A stretch of DNA of 64,000 nucleotides. Origin: Vanilla planifolia. Lineage: Eukaryota > Streptophyta > Magnoliopsida > Asparagales > Orchidaceae. The stretch spans positions 1,411,487 to 1,475,486 of the forward strand of contig JAIUJO010000084.1 of assembly GCA_023846275.1 (NCBI GenBank), written 5' to 3'. A program made the translations under genes and the position numbers. The notes under the pieces are model-generated. The model worked only from the letters and a program-made list of their open reading frames with translations. It was not told the origin of the DNA and did not search any database. Shown in pieces: positions 62,871 to 64,000 of this stretch (position 1 is the first letter of the stretch; every line of letters starts with the position of its first letter).

Positions 62871-64000
62871 TACCATGTTGATCCTACTAGTAGTGATATG
62901 ATTTTCTCAACGATTGGTCCATGCTTGTGTAAGCATGAACAATTTTAGACTGTGAAGCTATTAGTAGATCATTAAATAAGTTATAGTTTCTTTGATGGTA
63001 CATGCTACTAAGACAACCATAGTAATTATAGAGCTAATATGTATTCCAAATCCCAACTTTTGGAAGGTATGCATTTATTAGGTAAAAGGTGGATGCGGGC
63101 CTTTTCCTGACTCCTTGATAATTAATGATAACTTGTCAAATTGCACGACCTTCATGTAGGAGATGAATCATTCAAATTTCTATCCTATCAACTTTTAGTG
63201 ATAGGATAGGGGCCGTGCATGGTAGTGATGTGTGACAAAGAATTAGGGTTTGATTCTAGAGAGGGAGCCTGAGAGAAAGCTATGACATCCAAGGAAGGAA
63301 GTAGGCACACAAATTATCCAATCCTAACATGAAGAGGTAGTAATAATAAATAACAATATCAGGCTCCACAAGTCCAGTAATTAGAATGAGAATAGTTTAA
63401 ATCCCTTAACATGGCTCCATAGGAGGGAAAGTTTAGTGCCAATAATCGTAGTAATTCCAGTTCCAATAGCACATATTTAAGTTTTTATAGTAAAAAAGCT
63501 CGTAGTTGGACCTTGGTTTGGGTCGGCCGATTCACCTTTTGGTGTTCACCATCTACCCTGATCCTTTTGTCGATGATGTAGTCTAGCCGTAAAAGCCAGG
63601 TCATGCCCTCATAATTATTACTTCGAAGAAATTAGAGTGCTCAAAGCAAGCCCATGCTTTGGATACATTAACATAGGAAAACATCATAGGATTTTGATCC
63701 TATGGTGTTGGCTTTGGGGATCAAAGTAATGATTAAGAGGGATAGTCATGGGCATTCATATTTCATAGTTAGAGGTGAAATTCTTGGATATATGGAAGAT
63801 AAAACTCTGTGAAAGCATTTTCCAAAGATGTTTTCATTAATCAAGAATGAAGGTTAAAGGCTTGAAGATGAAGAGATACCATCATAGTCTCAACCTTAAA
63901 TGATGCTAACCAAGGATTGGAATATGTTGCTCTTTGGACTCCTCAACACCTTATGAGAAATCAAACTCTTTAGATTTCTTGATAATAAAAAAGGCAAAGC
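62871..64000 (+). pseudogene. 18S rRNA pseudogene, unit 2 (cut by window end)
   Basis: Begins TACCATGTTGATCCTACTAG, aligns with the first about 1.1 kb of plant 18S, and runs off the window. Preserved pieces include GTTATAGTTTCTTTGATGGT, GCATTTATTAGGTAAAAGGT, AATTAGGGTTTGATTCTAGA, GAGGTGAAATTCTTGGATAT and CACCTTATGAGAAATCAAA. It keeps some consensus bases lost in unit 1 and has lost others that unit 1 keeps, so the two copies decayed independently. The final about 35 bases diverge from consensus in the same place as the extra segment of unit 1. Non-functional. Confidence 0.95.

Overview
The window is nuclear heterochromatin from a land plant. It is AT-rich, holds no recognisable host protein-coding gene, and consists almost wholly of repeats and of dead ribosomal RNA genes. 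The plant assignment rests on plant-type 18S, 5.8S, 26S and 5S rRNA relics, and on a Ty3/gypsy chromovirus of the Del/Tekay type with a tRNA-iMet primer binding site and 3.1-kb LTRs. I cannot name the species.

Layout. 1-2090: AT-rich DNA with nothing recognised, ending in a long (TA)n run. 2230-13700: an old, diverged tandem satellite of about 350-425 bp per unit, split by two about 2.2-kb insertions of one family in opposite orientation (4786-6957 and 7465-9664). Both look like solo LTRs with decayed 5-bp target duplications. 13700-22550: AT-rich DNA with pyrimidine- or purine-rich blocks, carrying four decayed 5S rRNA genes on the minus strand (near 16277, 17752, 20248 and 21629). 22550-23050: a pyrimidine-rich block. 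23080-32600: a strongly purine-rich (GA) macro-repeat of about 4.5 kb present twice in tandem. 32960-37884: the 350-425-bp satellite again. At about 37884 it joins directly onto subrepeats of a decayed 45S rDNA intergenic spacer.

37885-64000 is a degenerate 45S rDNA array on the plus strand: spacer subrepeats (37885-41860), spacer/5' ETS, 18S (53497-55390), ITS1, 5.8S (about 55619-55785), ITS2, 26S (56021 to about 59340), a second spacer with subrepeats (59650-61935), and the first 1.1 kb of a second 18S (62871-64000). All copies are saturated with C-to-T and G-to-A changes and small indels, so none should be functional. The first spacer is interrupted by a 10,736-bp Del/Tekay element (42063-52798, minus strand) with near-identical LTRs and a perfect AAGAC target duplication. 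The second rDNA unit preserves the homologous empty site near 62171. The element is inactivated by one frameshift in protease and two in-frame stops flanking the integrase N-terminal segment.

Taken together this looks like a graveyard of ribosomal DNA: 45S and 5S relics, a satellite and GA-rich macro-repeats packed into one heterochromatic block, with one recent retrotransposon landing in it. Coordinates of repeat edges and rRNA ends are by-eye alignments against remembered plant rRNA consensus and may be off by several bases; percentages are by-eye counts.
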